This document shows, piece by piece, positions 1 through 12,300 of a stretch of DNA of 64,000 nucleotides (positions within the stretch are counted from its first letter, which is position 1; each line of letters starts with the position of its first letter). Location of the stretch: positions 8,882,276 to 8,946,275 of the forward strand of contig NC_066848.1 in assembly GCF_001640805.2 (NCBI RefSeq), read 5' to 3'. A program made the translations under genes and the position numbers. The DNA is from Lates calcarifer. Lineage: Eukaryota > Chordata > Actinopteri > Centropomidae. The notes under the pieces were generated by a model. The model saw only the letters and a program-made list of their open reading frames with translations. It was not told the DNA's origin and ran no database searches.

Positions 1-316
1 ACATGGAGTATATGGAGCTGGCCGCAACAGTCTGGGGCTTACTCAGGCTGGCGTCTTTGGAGGAGGGCAGCTCTGGGGTGAAGGGCCGTACCGCGGCTGC
101 GGGTGGAGTGTCCTGCTTAGAGGGTAGAGGGAGTGTCTGGCTCTGTGAGGGTGTGAGGGGGCCGCGGCTCTGTGCAGCCTGGGGCTGCTGGCTGTGGGGC
201 TTGGCTTTAGGGAAGGTGCCTGTGTTGAAGCCTGGTTTGCCATAGGGCATAACACCAGGGCCTTTCGGTTTGGTGGGAACTGGAGGAGGCACCTTGACTG
301 GAGCCTTGGGTGCAGA
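1..316 (-). CDS. tp53bp2: tp53bp2 large proline-rich exon, truncated by window edge
   Basis: Starts after CTCCAG in phase 0 with [20 protein letters not shown]. It continues through [20 protein letters not shown] and [13 protein letters not shown] to base 1. Human ASPP2 has [20 protein letters not shown] and [14 protein letters not shown] in the same order. The PxxP-rich stretch is typical of SH3-binding sequence. The exon continues left of the window. Confidence 0.95.
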
Positions 317-3300
317 CTGGAGAGATGAGATGAGAGGAGAGAGAGATAACAAATTAAATGCTGACGTGTATTTCTCTAGTAATAAACTAATCTGACTAGT
401 GATTCAGTCCTATGAGAATGTAAAGCATGAAAGTGTGTTTTTGTTCCTTCTCACCTGAGCATCCCTGACCAGGTCATCACTGCTCTGGTTTTTGCGCAGG
501 GAGGTGGTGGGAACCTCTGTTGGCTCAAACATGGAAAATGGACGTACCTTCCTGTCCCTCTTCAGCTCTGTCTCATCTATCCACAGACCACATATAGAGG
601 AAGTAATCAGTTTCATCTCATGTTCAGACACAGTGTGATTCTATAAAAAGACAGAACAAAAGCCCCTTTGAAAGCTTTTGTTCTGCCTTATAAACAGTAA
701 CTGTTTTCTAGAAAGGGACTGAAGGGATTGCAGTGTTGTTTATGTGGAAATACTCTATGTGCATATAGTGTTTTGCATGTGTGTATGTCTCTTACCTTGT
801 TCTGCGTTAGAGTTGGAGTGAGAGGACATTCGTGGCAGTGTGGAAGCAGGACCATGACCGTTGGTGTTGGATTCAGGACCTGAAGAGGCCCAGTCTGCCA
901 GCGTGGATGGCTGAAGGCCTGGGAGACCGGCAGGAGAGGAGGTAGTGAAAAAGGGGGGACAAAAAGAAAGAGGATTTTACGTAGAGATAAAGGAACAAAG
1001 CACCAATATACATGTAATCTAGTGGAGACTATCTAGCCATATAGACACAACTTTCACAGAGCTGTGTGCTTTACAATCACACAGAGCAAAAAATCATGGC
1101 ATTTTGATAAAGAGCTGTGAATTTAGTAGTATTTTGCCACATTGTTTGCTCATTGTCAGTTTTTTTTGGTTGACTAACTAAGACCCAGGCAGTGGCCATG
1201 CATGTCCACAGACATCCAAGGTCAGATGAGCCACAGACACATGAGGCTCTTGCAACTAGCAAAATTAGCATCACATCAAAGATGAAAAACATAATTATTT
1301 CCATCGCAGTGCTTGCAGACTGTAGTTAAATGTTCCCTCTCAAGAGGTGCTGTACAAATACACCAACAAACACGAATGAGACCTGACTGGGTTGGTCAGA
1401 ATCCACACTCAGTTCACTGAAGGTTATGTGTTTGTTCCAACTGACCCATTTAGAGCGACAGAAAAAGAACTGAGGAGAAAGCTTAATAAACACTTTAACA
1501 AACAGCAGCAACACAAGCAATAAGGACAAAAGACCCAGCAAAGAAATGCTAGAAATATCTAATCAATTCAACTTTTTCAGTGAGGATAACTCTCATGAAA
1601 AACAAACACGTCGAAACAAAGGCACTGAGAAACACACACGCACACACGCAAAAACACAAGTGTGTACCTTTTCTCTTAGCCCGCAGCTCTTTCAGAGGCT
1701 TAAGCAAGAACATGGCTTCTGAGGAAGATGCATTTGAAAGACAAGAAAAACAAAGTAGCCTTAGAGCTCCAGATCTCCCTTCACTCTGGACGAGCTGTTG
1801 GCTGGGCCCAATCAGGGGGCCCCCTGAGGGGCCACGCAGCAGCACTCAGATGCCACTCACATTCAGGAGCCTGCCTGGTACTATGCACAACGTTCCTGCT
1901 ATGGGGAAACTGGGAGTGGGTGTACACTAAGAGCAGATTCCTCAGCGTCCCCGCCCATCCCTATCTCTCTTCTTTCCATACTGCAAATCAACTCAGCATG
2001 CAGAAATAATTGCGTGCAACATCATGACAGACTGGGAAAAACCTGTTACTTTTACTTCCTGTATGCTGGACTGCTTTAAATAGAAAAAAACATGGGCTGA
2101 TGAAGAGATGAGAGAGGGAACAAGGGAGGGAAATCCCTTCTGCTATTGTTTTGTAATGACTAATTTTGGTGTCAGATCATTCATTTTTAATAACACATAG
2201 CGCACTGCTGGCCCATCATCCACTGGGGGACAGAGTTAGGGCTAAGAGAGCGAGTCAGAGATGGAGAGCGTGAGAAAGAATTACTGTATACAGGATGGCA
2301 CAAAGAACATCCTTAAATGGGATATGTCGCTCTGGTCAGACTTCCTTCCCCTCCATTACAGTGCACACATGCAACTGCAGTTTGTGGGAGACGTTCTGGT
2401 GCAACAACAGATTACTCCGTATCATTATTCTGAATTTTATCTTAAAATCAGGTATGCCTCACTGTCTTTTTCAGGTTTCAAATCAGGATCAGTATTAGCT
2501 CACATAAAGAGTGACCTTCTGAAAAATTACGCAATCACCAGTGAATTGTTTTAATTATAAGATACTAGATGCTGACTATGAATATGAACCAAGCAGTATA
2601 GGGCCACCACTGAATGGTGAAAGGTGAGAAAGGACTATACAATGTTCATCCTTCCTTATGGTCTAGTTATTACAGTAGGCATTAATTTGAAATCTCTGCT
2701 AATTTGCCTGTGCATAAGTAACCTCTTACACACACCTGCAACTAGTGTAGTGAGACCTGATAGGAAGAATGGCACAAAGAAACACACACCATTGCAATAA
2801 AAACACTGGCTCGAAAACTGGTTCACTCACTGCAAAACATATCAACAGTTCAACAGAGAGTGGAAAAAAAAGATTGTGATGTCCAAGCTCAGTAATACTA
2901 GGTCACAACACACCATCCAGGAGGTAACTAGCTACCTTCTGAGCTCAGAGTGACATCGCAATCAGCAGGTGTCCCACACTCCTCTGCTCCTGCTGGAGGC
3001 AGGATAGTCTTGTCACATTTCAGTTTAAAAAAATAAATAAATAAATAAAACATGCCCAGTTCCATGATGACATAAACAAAAAACACAGTGAACAGCAGTT
3101 GAGGATTCCTTGTAGATTCTGCTATCAGTTTCCTTAAATCTGATAATTCAAGTTTCACCTTCAGCTTTCTGCTGCTGAGTGAGCTGTTGCTAACTCAGCA
3201 ATTGCCAAATTTAGCTGACTCAATTATATGTAAAATGACAGAAGGGACAGGGGTAAGCCCTGCTGCCAAGTCGGCCCCAGCAGAGATCTGAGTCACGGTG

Positions 3301-6300
3301 AGGAAGGAAAAGGATTGAGTTAAGAGGTGAAAGGTTTCAGACAGTGTGTTATCTCTGGTTGCTCACCTGCACCGGCCTTGCTCTGTGGGTCGTGGGCTGG
3401 TAGGGTGGCAGTGCCGTCTGGGTAGGCGGGTTTTATAAGCAGGTCATGTCTCACTGGGCCCCGGGGCATGGTGGACGACTGGATATATGGGCCAACCGCT
3501 GCCACACGAGATGGACCTGACTGCTGTCCGGCTTGGCCATCAGAGGGCTGCTGTACAGTAAAAGAAGGGAGAGAGAAAAAAAAAACAGAGGAGACTGTCA
3601 GAGTGAAAAAGGTCAGTGACAGTAATTTAAAACATCTTGTATTACAGTAGGACACATAAGCATATAGATGACAAAATGGCAAACAAAACTCCATGTGATG
3701 TTTTGGTAATCATACTAGTAACTGTTGGGATTGATATGAGTCATAAAAAGTATGCTAAAATTATAGTTACTATTGAGGCAGTAATTAACAACTCTAAGTC
3801 TAAAGCAGGTCTACAAAAAAAATTATATGATGAATAAAAAATGGTGAGACAACTTTAATATTCTTAGATCCTTGCCACTACAGAGGCAAAAGTGTAAACT
3901 TTGGCTCAGGTTGGCACCAGACTGGGCCATGTTGCCTCTCAAATAAATTCTGGAAAGCGTGGAAGGCCTTCAAAGATTATTCTTCTTCTTTTTTCTGACC
4001 TGTAGGTGGTGCTAGTAGAATGGTCATTATAGTGAGACACATGAGAGTTGCGTCCACTGCGTCCAGAACTGCAGATTTAGACCTGCCAGTGGGGCTTGAT
4101 GACAGGCCAGGGGATCAAAGTAATTTGGATTCAATCTCTGAAGACCATAAATGTCTATAAATGCTACAAATTGGCAATCCACCCAACAAAATTTAACTAA
4201 CTGGACCAAAATATTGTAATGACAGACTAACATCGCCAACTCTCTGAGCCCTGCCTTGAAAATTCTCCCACTGCTATTTAGTTTTCTTAGGAATCAGTCT
4301 GTTTAGTTACTACTGAACTGCTGTATTATGTGAAAAAACAAATGGATTACAGTTACTGAGTAAAGAGTGATCAAATATTCAAACCCTCTCATTTTAATAG
4401 CATAGCTTTTTATATTGTGGCAATGGAGCATCATGCAGTTTTAATTTACAACATCTAGGAGATATGTGGGATCTCCACCTTAGAGGTGATGTAAAAAGAC
4501 AACCTCCTTATTTGTGCATCTTAATTAGAGGTTTAATTATAGAACTCGTAATGTTATAGTGGAAATGCCTTTGTGAAATGCCTAATGCCTTTGTACTCTC
4601 CAAACCCAACAAACAGACTCATTAACTTTCACTTCAAACTTTGCATTAAGTACTTAAACTGTCTTTTGTTGTCCTTTCAAAACAAGAAGAACATAGCTCA
4701 TTTCGCCCATCAAGGTTCTGAAGCAAAAAACAAAACTGATGGAATTGGGAAATCAGAAAGAAAAGAGACATATGTTCAGCTCCAATACTAGATTAATTAC
4801 CTGAAGATGAGTGTCTTTTGAAGCCCTCTCTTTACCAGGATAGCCATTCTTGAGAAAACAAAAGCACAAACATGCAACAGCAGTTCAAAATACCAGATAA
4901 TCCCCTTTTTTCCCAATCTGATATTAGCCTTTTCTAAGTGTCTCCTGATCTATGTGACTAAGACGGTGCAGGATGACTCTAGGCTGGCAGCTCTCACACT
5001 ACCTCTCCTCAGTCAGTATGGTTATACGTGCTTGTTGGGTGATGTCAGCCAGACGCTTGCTGTTTGGTTGGAGGAGAGAGCAGCTTGGATGGAGTGTGTC
5101 TTTGTGCTGGTGTGAAAAAGGGCCACTCATTATGATTCCAGGCAGGGTGTGGGTAAATCACCTCCTCACTAGGGCCTATTCAGTCCCTCAAGTCTAAAAC
5201 ACACACAACACACATCATACACACCACACACACACACCACACACACACACACCACACACGCACACAACTTTCTCTGTTCTGTTCCTACTTTATTATATAT
5301 GTCAAGAGGACATCAAAAGAGAAGTTGAGCTTCTTTAAAGCTGGATTAGGGTGCAAGTTGCTCATTTATCTAAAAGGCTTTGAGCAGAGATTCAGATGTT
5401 TAATCTCCATTATAACATTTATTATTTATGTTCTAACTTACGGCCACTTTAGGTCTTGTATATTTCATTTGCTTAGTATACACTGCATGTGGCATACTAA
5501 GAAGGCACATTTTTGTATCTACAACACATAAAAAATATTTCTAAACACACAGAGCTTTGTACTTTGCATTACAAGGTTATGAACAAGCATAAAATGATGA
5601 AAAAAAATATTTGTAGTTAATTTGTTGAATGTTAATTTGGTTGAATATTAATTTGGTTGAAAGAAGGAAATGTTAATGTTGAAGGCCAGTGAAACACCCT
5701 AATCACATCTGAGTGGAAATCGACCTGATCAGGAAAACAATTAAGAGAACGGCATAGAGGACAGAGTAAATGACTTGTGTAATTTCGGAAGGTGAATACA
5801 TAAAACGTCGTCCTTCGACCAGTTGGGACAATTGTTTTCTTTTTGGCTGCCCTCACATCCTTGCTCTTCCCACACAAGCATTCAACTTCAAGCAGTGAAC
5901 ATGTTAATTTTTCTTCCTCGCTCTGTTTCATAGACGTGTCTGTTGACTCTTATGTACAGTCCCATGGCAACCTGTGTTCAAAACAACTCCTGGAGAGGAG
6001 AGAGAGGAGCAGAGGAGCAGGGAGACACCAGGCAGAGATCTGAGCCAAAACCTTAAGTAACACAAAGAGTGGATTATCCATCCTGTTGATTTCTAAAATG
6101 TTTTGAATCCTGTCATGTATTTTATTACAATATGTGTTTTGAAAAGGCAGAGTTTTTAGTAAGATGGCTGTTTGTCTTAAGTAAACCGGTTATTTCCCGT
6201 TTCTGTCGAGAGTGCAGCCAGAAAAGATAGCATCTCCCCTGACATTCCTGCCTGTCTGTGATGTCAGCCTGCACTCATTACTCCTCTCTCATCTTCAGGA

Positions 6301-9300
6301 GTTGTTTGTGCCAAATGGGACTGAAAACACAGCTGAGTGAAGAAGTGGGAGTGTTAAATCAAATGCAACTCTGTGACATGTTCAAAACAATGATCACTTC
6401 CCACCGGCTATCTCAGACAGAGAGATCAAAGAATAGAAAAAGACAGAGAGGAGTTGACCCCTTCAAATGAGGAGGTCACTAGATTTTCCCACACAGAGGA
6501 TAACAAGTTTGAGGATCCTTACGTTGGCATGGGTGAACTCTGAATGCCACGGCATCTCAGGCTTCGGGAGGTAAATAAAGATAAAAACAGCCTTTATTAT
6601 AAGGCCACTAGGGGGAGCTCTGATCAAAACAATTCTCATCACTTATCATCAAATATGAATATCACTGTCCTGACAGATTGTGAGAATGTCCCAAAAACTA
6701 TTAAACTCATGTCAGTACCTTTCACAAAATATAAACGTTGATAAATGAGGGTTTTATTTATCAGTTTATGTTTTTATGACGTTGTGGTTTGATAATACTC
6801 ACAGGCAAGTTCTCCTTTTGCTGAAGTGCTGCCTTCTTCTTCCACAGCCGATCTCGGAGCTCATTAATCCGTTTGTCCATGGCAGCCACCTCCAGGTTGC
6901 GCTTGTTCAGGCTCTCTCTCTGCTGCTGCAACTTAGAGTTTTGATCCTGGTTGAGCTTGTTTCTCAGCTGTGGGGACATAGAGAAGTTTACATGCATGCT
7001 CATTTACAACAAATATTGTCTTCTGAGTTCAATTTTGTTTTGCTGCTGAACTTCTGAGTAAATCTTATTTCTTCACACCTGTAGCTCCTTGTAGAGGCGG
7101 TCAAGTTCAGCCACAGAGCTCTGGTTGTCATGGAAGTTGTCCATTTTACCATTTTTGAGCAACTCTAGCTGCCGGCTGAGCTCCTCCACCTTGGAAGCAG
7201 CCATTACCAATTCTCTCTGCTTCTGCTGGAACAGGTTGTTCATCTGTTCTATCTCTTCCACTGGAGATGGAGAGAGATGAAGATGAGGAGGAGGGGAGAA
7301 AATGTGCATGAAAATGATGAAGGCAGGGAGGTGAGAAGAAAAAGATGCAAGGAAAAATACAAAATGCAAAACTCTGAGCAGGCATCCATTCACAAAATTG
7401 CAAGCTCACCCAGTTTGCCATTGCTGAGGCGTTTCTGCTCCACCTGGCCCTTGAGGGCCCGGACCTTCTTGAGCCGAGTTTCTTGGTTCTCGATGTTCTC
7501 TCGGAGGCGCTGCAGCTTCTCCTGCTCGGAGGCCTGCTGCTGCTGACGCTGCTCCTGCTGCTTCAAGTAGCGCAGCCGCTGCTCCTGCAGACAAAAGACA
7601 GCAGAGAGGAGGCAAGGGGCAAAGGTCAGACAAATGGTTACACAAACACTTCTCTGTTACTCTCATTTATGAGTAATCCATGACTGGGTGTGCTTTCTTC
7701 AGCAGCTACTGTTCAAGTGTCCGCAGGCAATGTACTGAACTATGTACTCTGGTTAGATGTTTAGGGGCAGGCAGAGTGACTGTTGTTGTTGTTAGAGTAT
7801 GATTTCTTCCTGTTCCTGTTTCTATAAGCAGGAATGCATTTTATGTCAACATGCCTGGTTAAATGAGGGTTATGAAAAAATTGTGTGGAGCATTGTTAAA
7901 CTTTCAAATTCAATCATCAGTCGTGACCTATGGCACAGTGAGCTATAAACCTGACAGAGCTCTCCCAAACAGGTTCCAAGATGAACACAACAGTCTCTGT
8001 CTGGAACTGTTCAAGCCATGTGAGCTCATGGTAAGTCCTGTTTGTTTAGCTGACATGTGTGCATGTGTACATGACTGCTTGAGTTTACATTCGCTAGCTT
8101 GCTATATTACCCTCAGGCTTACACAGCACTTGGATCTGAATGCTGAAGTGTATCAAGGACAGCCTGAAGGACGTATGTAAGGAGGGAAACGACAAAGACA
8201 TAAGTTATGTTTTTTGGTTATCTGAATACAGAACATATTCCTGGATCAGTAGAATAAAAACATTTCGAGGTGCTTTAGCATAAACAAAAAAATAGGACGC
8301 CCAAAGTATTTAATCATACGACACCTGGTCTCTGTCAAATATCTTTCTTGCTGTCACCACTATATCCTGAGCAAAGTGAGAAACAAGATCCAAGCCAGAG
8401 GAAAGACATCTTCAAATACCAGATGAGTCTGACGCAGTGAGAATTCAAGGCAGGCAGCTGTCTCAGGCTTCTCGAATTGTAAACACCTGCAGCCATTCAC
8501 AACTCATCTCACCTGTCTGTCACAACCTCCAAATCCCCTCTGTCCTAGTATTTTCATTTCCGTAAGTGCACTAGATTTGTTTTAGTAGCTATTGCTTTGT
8601 GTACCATCTCCCTGCTTTCTCCCATAACCCTCTCTTTAATCTTGCTCCATTATGTTGTCTCTCCTTCTCCGGCTTTCACTTTCATCTCCACCACTTAACC
8701 CCTTCACCCCCTTGTATCCATCCACCCAACCCTACCAGTCCCTGTCTTTGCTTTCATCTTGCACTTCCTCTTTATGCACCTTCGAAGCGAGGAGCTGCTG
8801 TTGAGCTTCTATCTGCTGCTGCTGTCTGGCAGCCATCTCCTTGAAGCTCAGCCAGTGTCATGTCCATCCGTGGTGTCGCCACCTGGACAAGGGTGAATAG
8901 AGCAATGAAGGGAGTCAGCACATGAACATATGAATGCTTATTCACTGATTCATTCTAGTTTTATTACACATGCTGAGGGAAGTTTATTGGAATTAATTCC
9001 AGGTCTAGCACAAGATTACAAGGGTAGCCTTTTAGCAAAGCATAAGCAGCTCTAAAGCATCAAAAGAGGATCAATATTACCCTTTAAGCGATTTCATGAG
9101 TTGTAGAGAAACTGAAAAAATATTGTTTGGGAATAATGATCTTAACATTCCTTAACATGTCCTTATTATGATGCATTGATTAATTTCTAATTAGCATTCA
9201 TACACTGTAGGGTGTTTTGAATTGAATTAATTAGTGCTCCTTGGCAAATCATCAAGCTGGCTTTTTGTAAAGTATAAAGAAATTACTTACCAGGTCACAA

Positions 9301-12300
9301 AATGTATGTTTATGTATGTATATGTTTTATGACCCACACAGTAAGTCTAGTGACAGTGCTCTTTTAGTGACCAACAACACATTTTTTGTCTTGAAAATGA
9401 AAGCAGCTGAAGGCATTTCAAATGGTCAAATTTTTTTTAAACTTACCCCATTCTCCATCCTTCTGTCTGGGGGACCCTTCACTCCATTCCTCTTCGGCTC
9501 TGAGCCTCTTGAGCCTCCTGAGTAACCAACACAATAGGAGACGCTGTCAGACGTCACAATCTACTGCAGAGCTTCATCAAAGGCAACTGTCTCAGTTTAG
9601 CCCAAACCAAGAAACAACAAACTGAGCAAACTGGCCTTCACAGACAGCTGTGAAAAATGACTGGAACTTCCTCTTGCCCTTTTGCCTGTTATTGTCTCTG
9701 ACAAACAAGTGTGCACACTTAGGTGTACAGCATTCTCTGGACAGCAGAGGAGAGTGTAGATGTTAGCTCCTCTGGGAAACAACTGGGATCAGTGCTCTTT
9801 GTGACTTGCAATAATCTCAGGATTTAACCTAATACATAACCGTCTGTGGGTAGGTCCCACAACTGTGTGTGTATGTGCTTGTCTGTGTACATGCATGCAC
9901 TTATGTTCTACCATGCTAGTGGCATTTGACAGCCGGGGGGGAGGGGGGGAGGGTACTCCAGATCCCATAAAGCCTTGGCCTATAACCAAAGCCCTTTAGC
10001 TTGCATAATAGTTTTAGATGACCCTTGACTTACAGTATGCATGTTAAACAGATGCACTGGTTAAGTATTGGTGTGAACATAAAACCCTGCTAAGGTTCAA
10101 TGAGTGGCATTGAGTTTGAGATTACTTATCTAGCTCAATTTAGTAGAGAGCAGACATGCAGACGTGTTCTGCTGTGCAGACGTGTGAACATTTAATTGCA
10201 AACATTTAACTGACTCCACACAACAGGTAGGACTGTGTATAGCAGAATTTCCATAAATAATATGAACACAGAAACAGGGGACCAAGCATATTTGTTCTTA
10301 ATAAAAAACAACAGAAAAAGGTAATACAGAACCGTGTTGTAAAGACTGAGCAGAGCTAAGCTAACAGTGTGGGAAAACAAGAACAGGCTAAGATAACAGG
10401 AAGGGAAAACAGCCATCTAATCCCTGGGCCAGACTCAAGCTGTGAGAGGTAAAAGGGCTTAGTTATGCAACTGGGGGCTGAGAGGATAGCACAAGACCAA
10501 AATACTAGAGTTTTCTGTGTTCCTAAGAAAACTGAAAATTAACAGGCTTATGACGACAGGACACCTTACGTTCAGCTTGGTCTTCAACAGTACAGCTTGT
10601 TCAAGGATTTGAGGTCTGCCAATATAAAACCCTTTCCTGTAGAAAGGCTGTCTTAAGACTACTGTAGAGAGGAGAGATAGTATGGTTCATTCTCGTTCTC
10701 ATTCTCTTCATGAATGAAACTCCAGAGAAGATGTGTGTGTATGGTTAAAGGCTGCAGGCATCTCTGGAGTTTACTACGTTGGTGTCAAATGTTTTTTCTC
10801 TGTGGACAGGCCTCATCCAAACCACAAGTCTCATGTGTGTCTGCTTCACTATCTGTTTTATGTGTGGCTGGGGTGTGTGCTGGAGATGGACACTTACCCA
10901 ATTCCCTGCCAGGGGCTTGGTTGTGACGCAGAAAGAACCGCACCTCTGCCCTGCGCTGTCCCCATCGTTGGAGCACATCCAGCATCCTCTCCCCTTCACC
11001 TACAGCTCGCTCTTGCAGATGGAATACATAATATGTCAGCCATGGGGTATGAGATAAAAACACTCCCATAAACTAAATATTTAAAAAAATAATTATGTTA
11101 AGCTTGGCAAAGTTAAAACAAATGACAATACTAAAGTAGGTCATGTGCGTGTGTGAAGTTTGCTTTGTTAATACAGTCAAACCATGAGTCTGACACTGTT
11201 GGCCTACACTTGAAAGGAGATTCATTTCATCAGCACCATCTGCATCTAGTTGATCTTTCTGAGTGATGACCTCAGGGAAAACCACTGTGATGTGTTGTCA
11301 ATTATTCTGGCTGGTACTGAGCCAAAGGACTCATCATCCATTCCTCAGACATTTTCTTCAACCTGCTTACGACCATTTCATTACACAAATGGACTGACAC
11401 ATTACTGTCAAGCAGAGGTTAATGAAATCGTTCTATTATAATGACATCACGGCAAAACAAATCACTGAGTACAATGACATAGAGATTATTAACAGCTGTA
11501 CATCTAAATGTGATGCAAAATGTCACTGCTGTGTTTTCAGGGAGAGTCAGCGGGGGCCTGTGGTGAGAAATGGCTGCAAAATGAGACAATCTTTTCAGCA
11601 GTTAGCAGCCGCTTTTCAGACTTCTTGTGGAAGTACTCAAACACAATAATTGGCACTTTATACACTCTTAGGGTAGCATTACCATGGAAACAGCTACAAA
11701 GCCTGGCTCCTTGAGTTGTGATTCTGAATACTTCCTGACTCTTAGAGATGGGGAAAATGGGGCAGGCATGAAATCTCACCCTCCCCTCCCACCTGAGAGA
11801 TATGGGAGATGTCTGGGTGCTTGTGTTTGTTACAGAGATTATGGGCTCTGCTTCATTTGCATTGCAGACCCAAAGAGATAAGCCCTTCAAAAACGAAATC
11901 ACCAAGCAGTTGACCACACAGCTAATCTCCATATATAGTCCACTTCAGAAAAGCAATTCGTCTCTAATTAAAGGAAGACGACAAACAAGTGTCTGCACGC
12001 TGACTCCTGTCCCTTGGGATGCAGTCATATTCCACAACAACACAGCATGTGACTGAAAATCTCATGTTCTGCATGGTGTGGAGATGAATGAAAACCTAAC
12101 ACTGGGTAAACTGGCAATGCCACTCACCAGATCCACGCCACATCTCAGACAGGTGGCAGTCCGTCTCCCCGGGCTCCTTGCACAAGTCCACCACGTCTCG
12201 GCACAGCGTCTCCGGGGTAACGGGAACCTCAGTAAAATGCTGGTCATTGTTACTGAGGTATACTGTCAGGAACATCTGGGGACAGCAGGAGGGAGAGAGA

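Noticed and set aside
11537..11932. 131-codon minus-strand open frame
   Set aside because: Lies in an intron; the phases of the flanking exons join directly without it.
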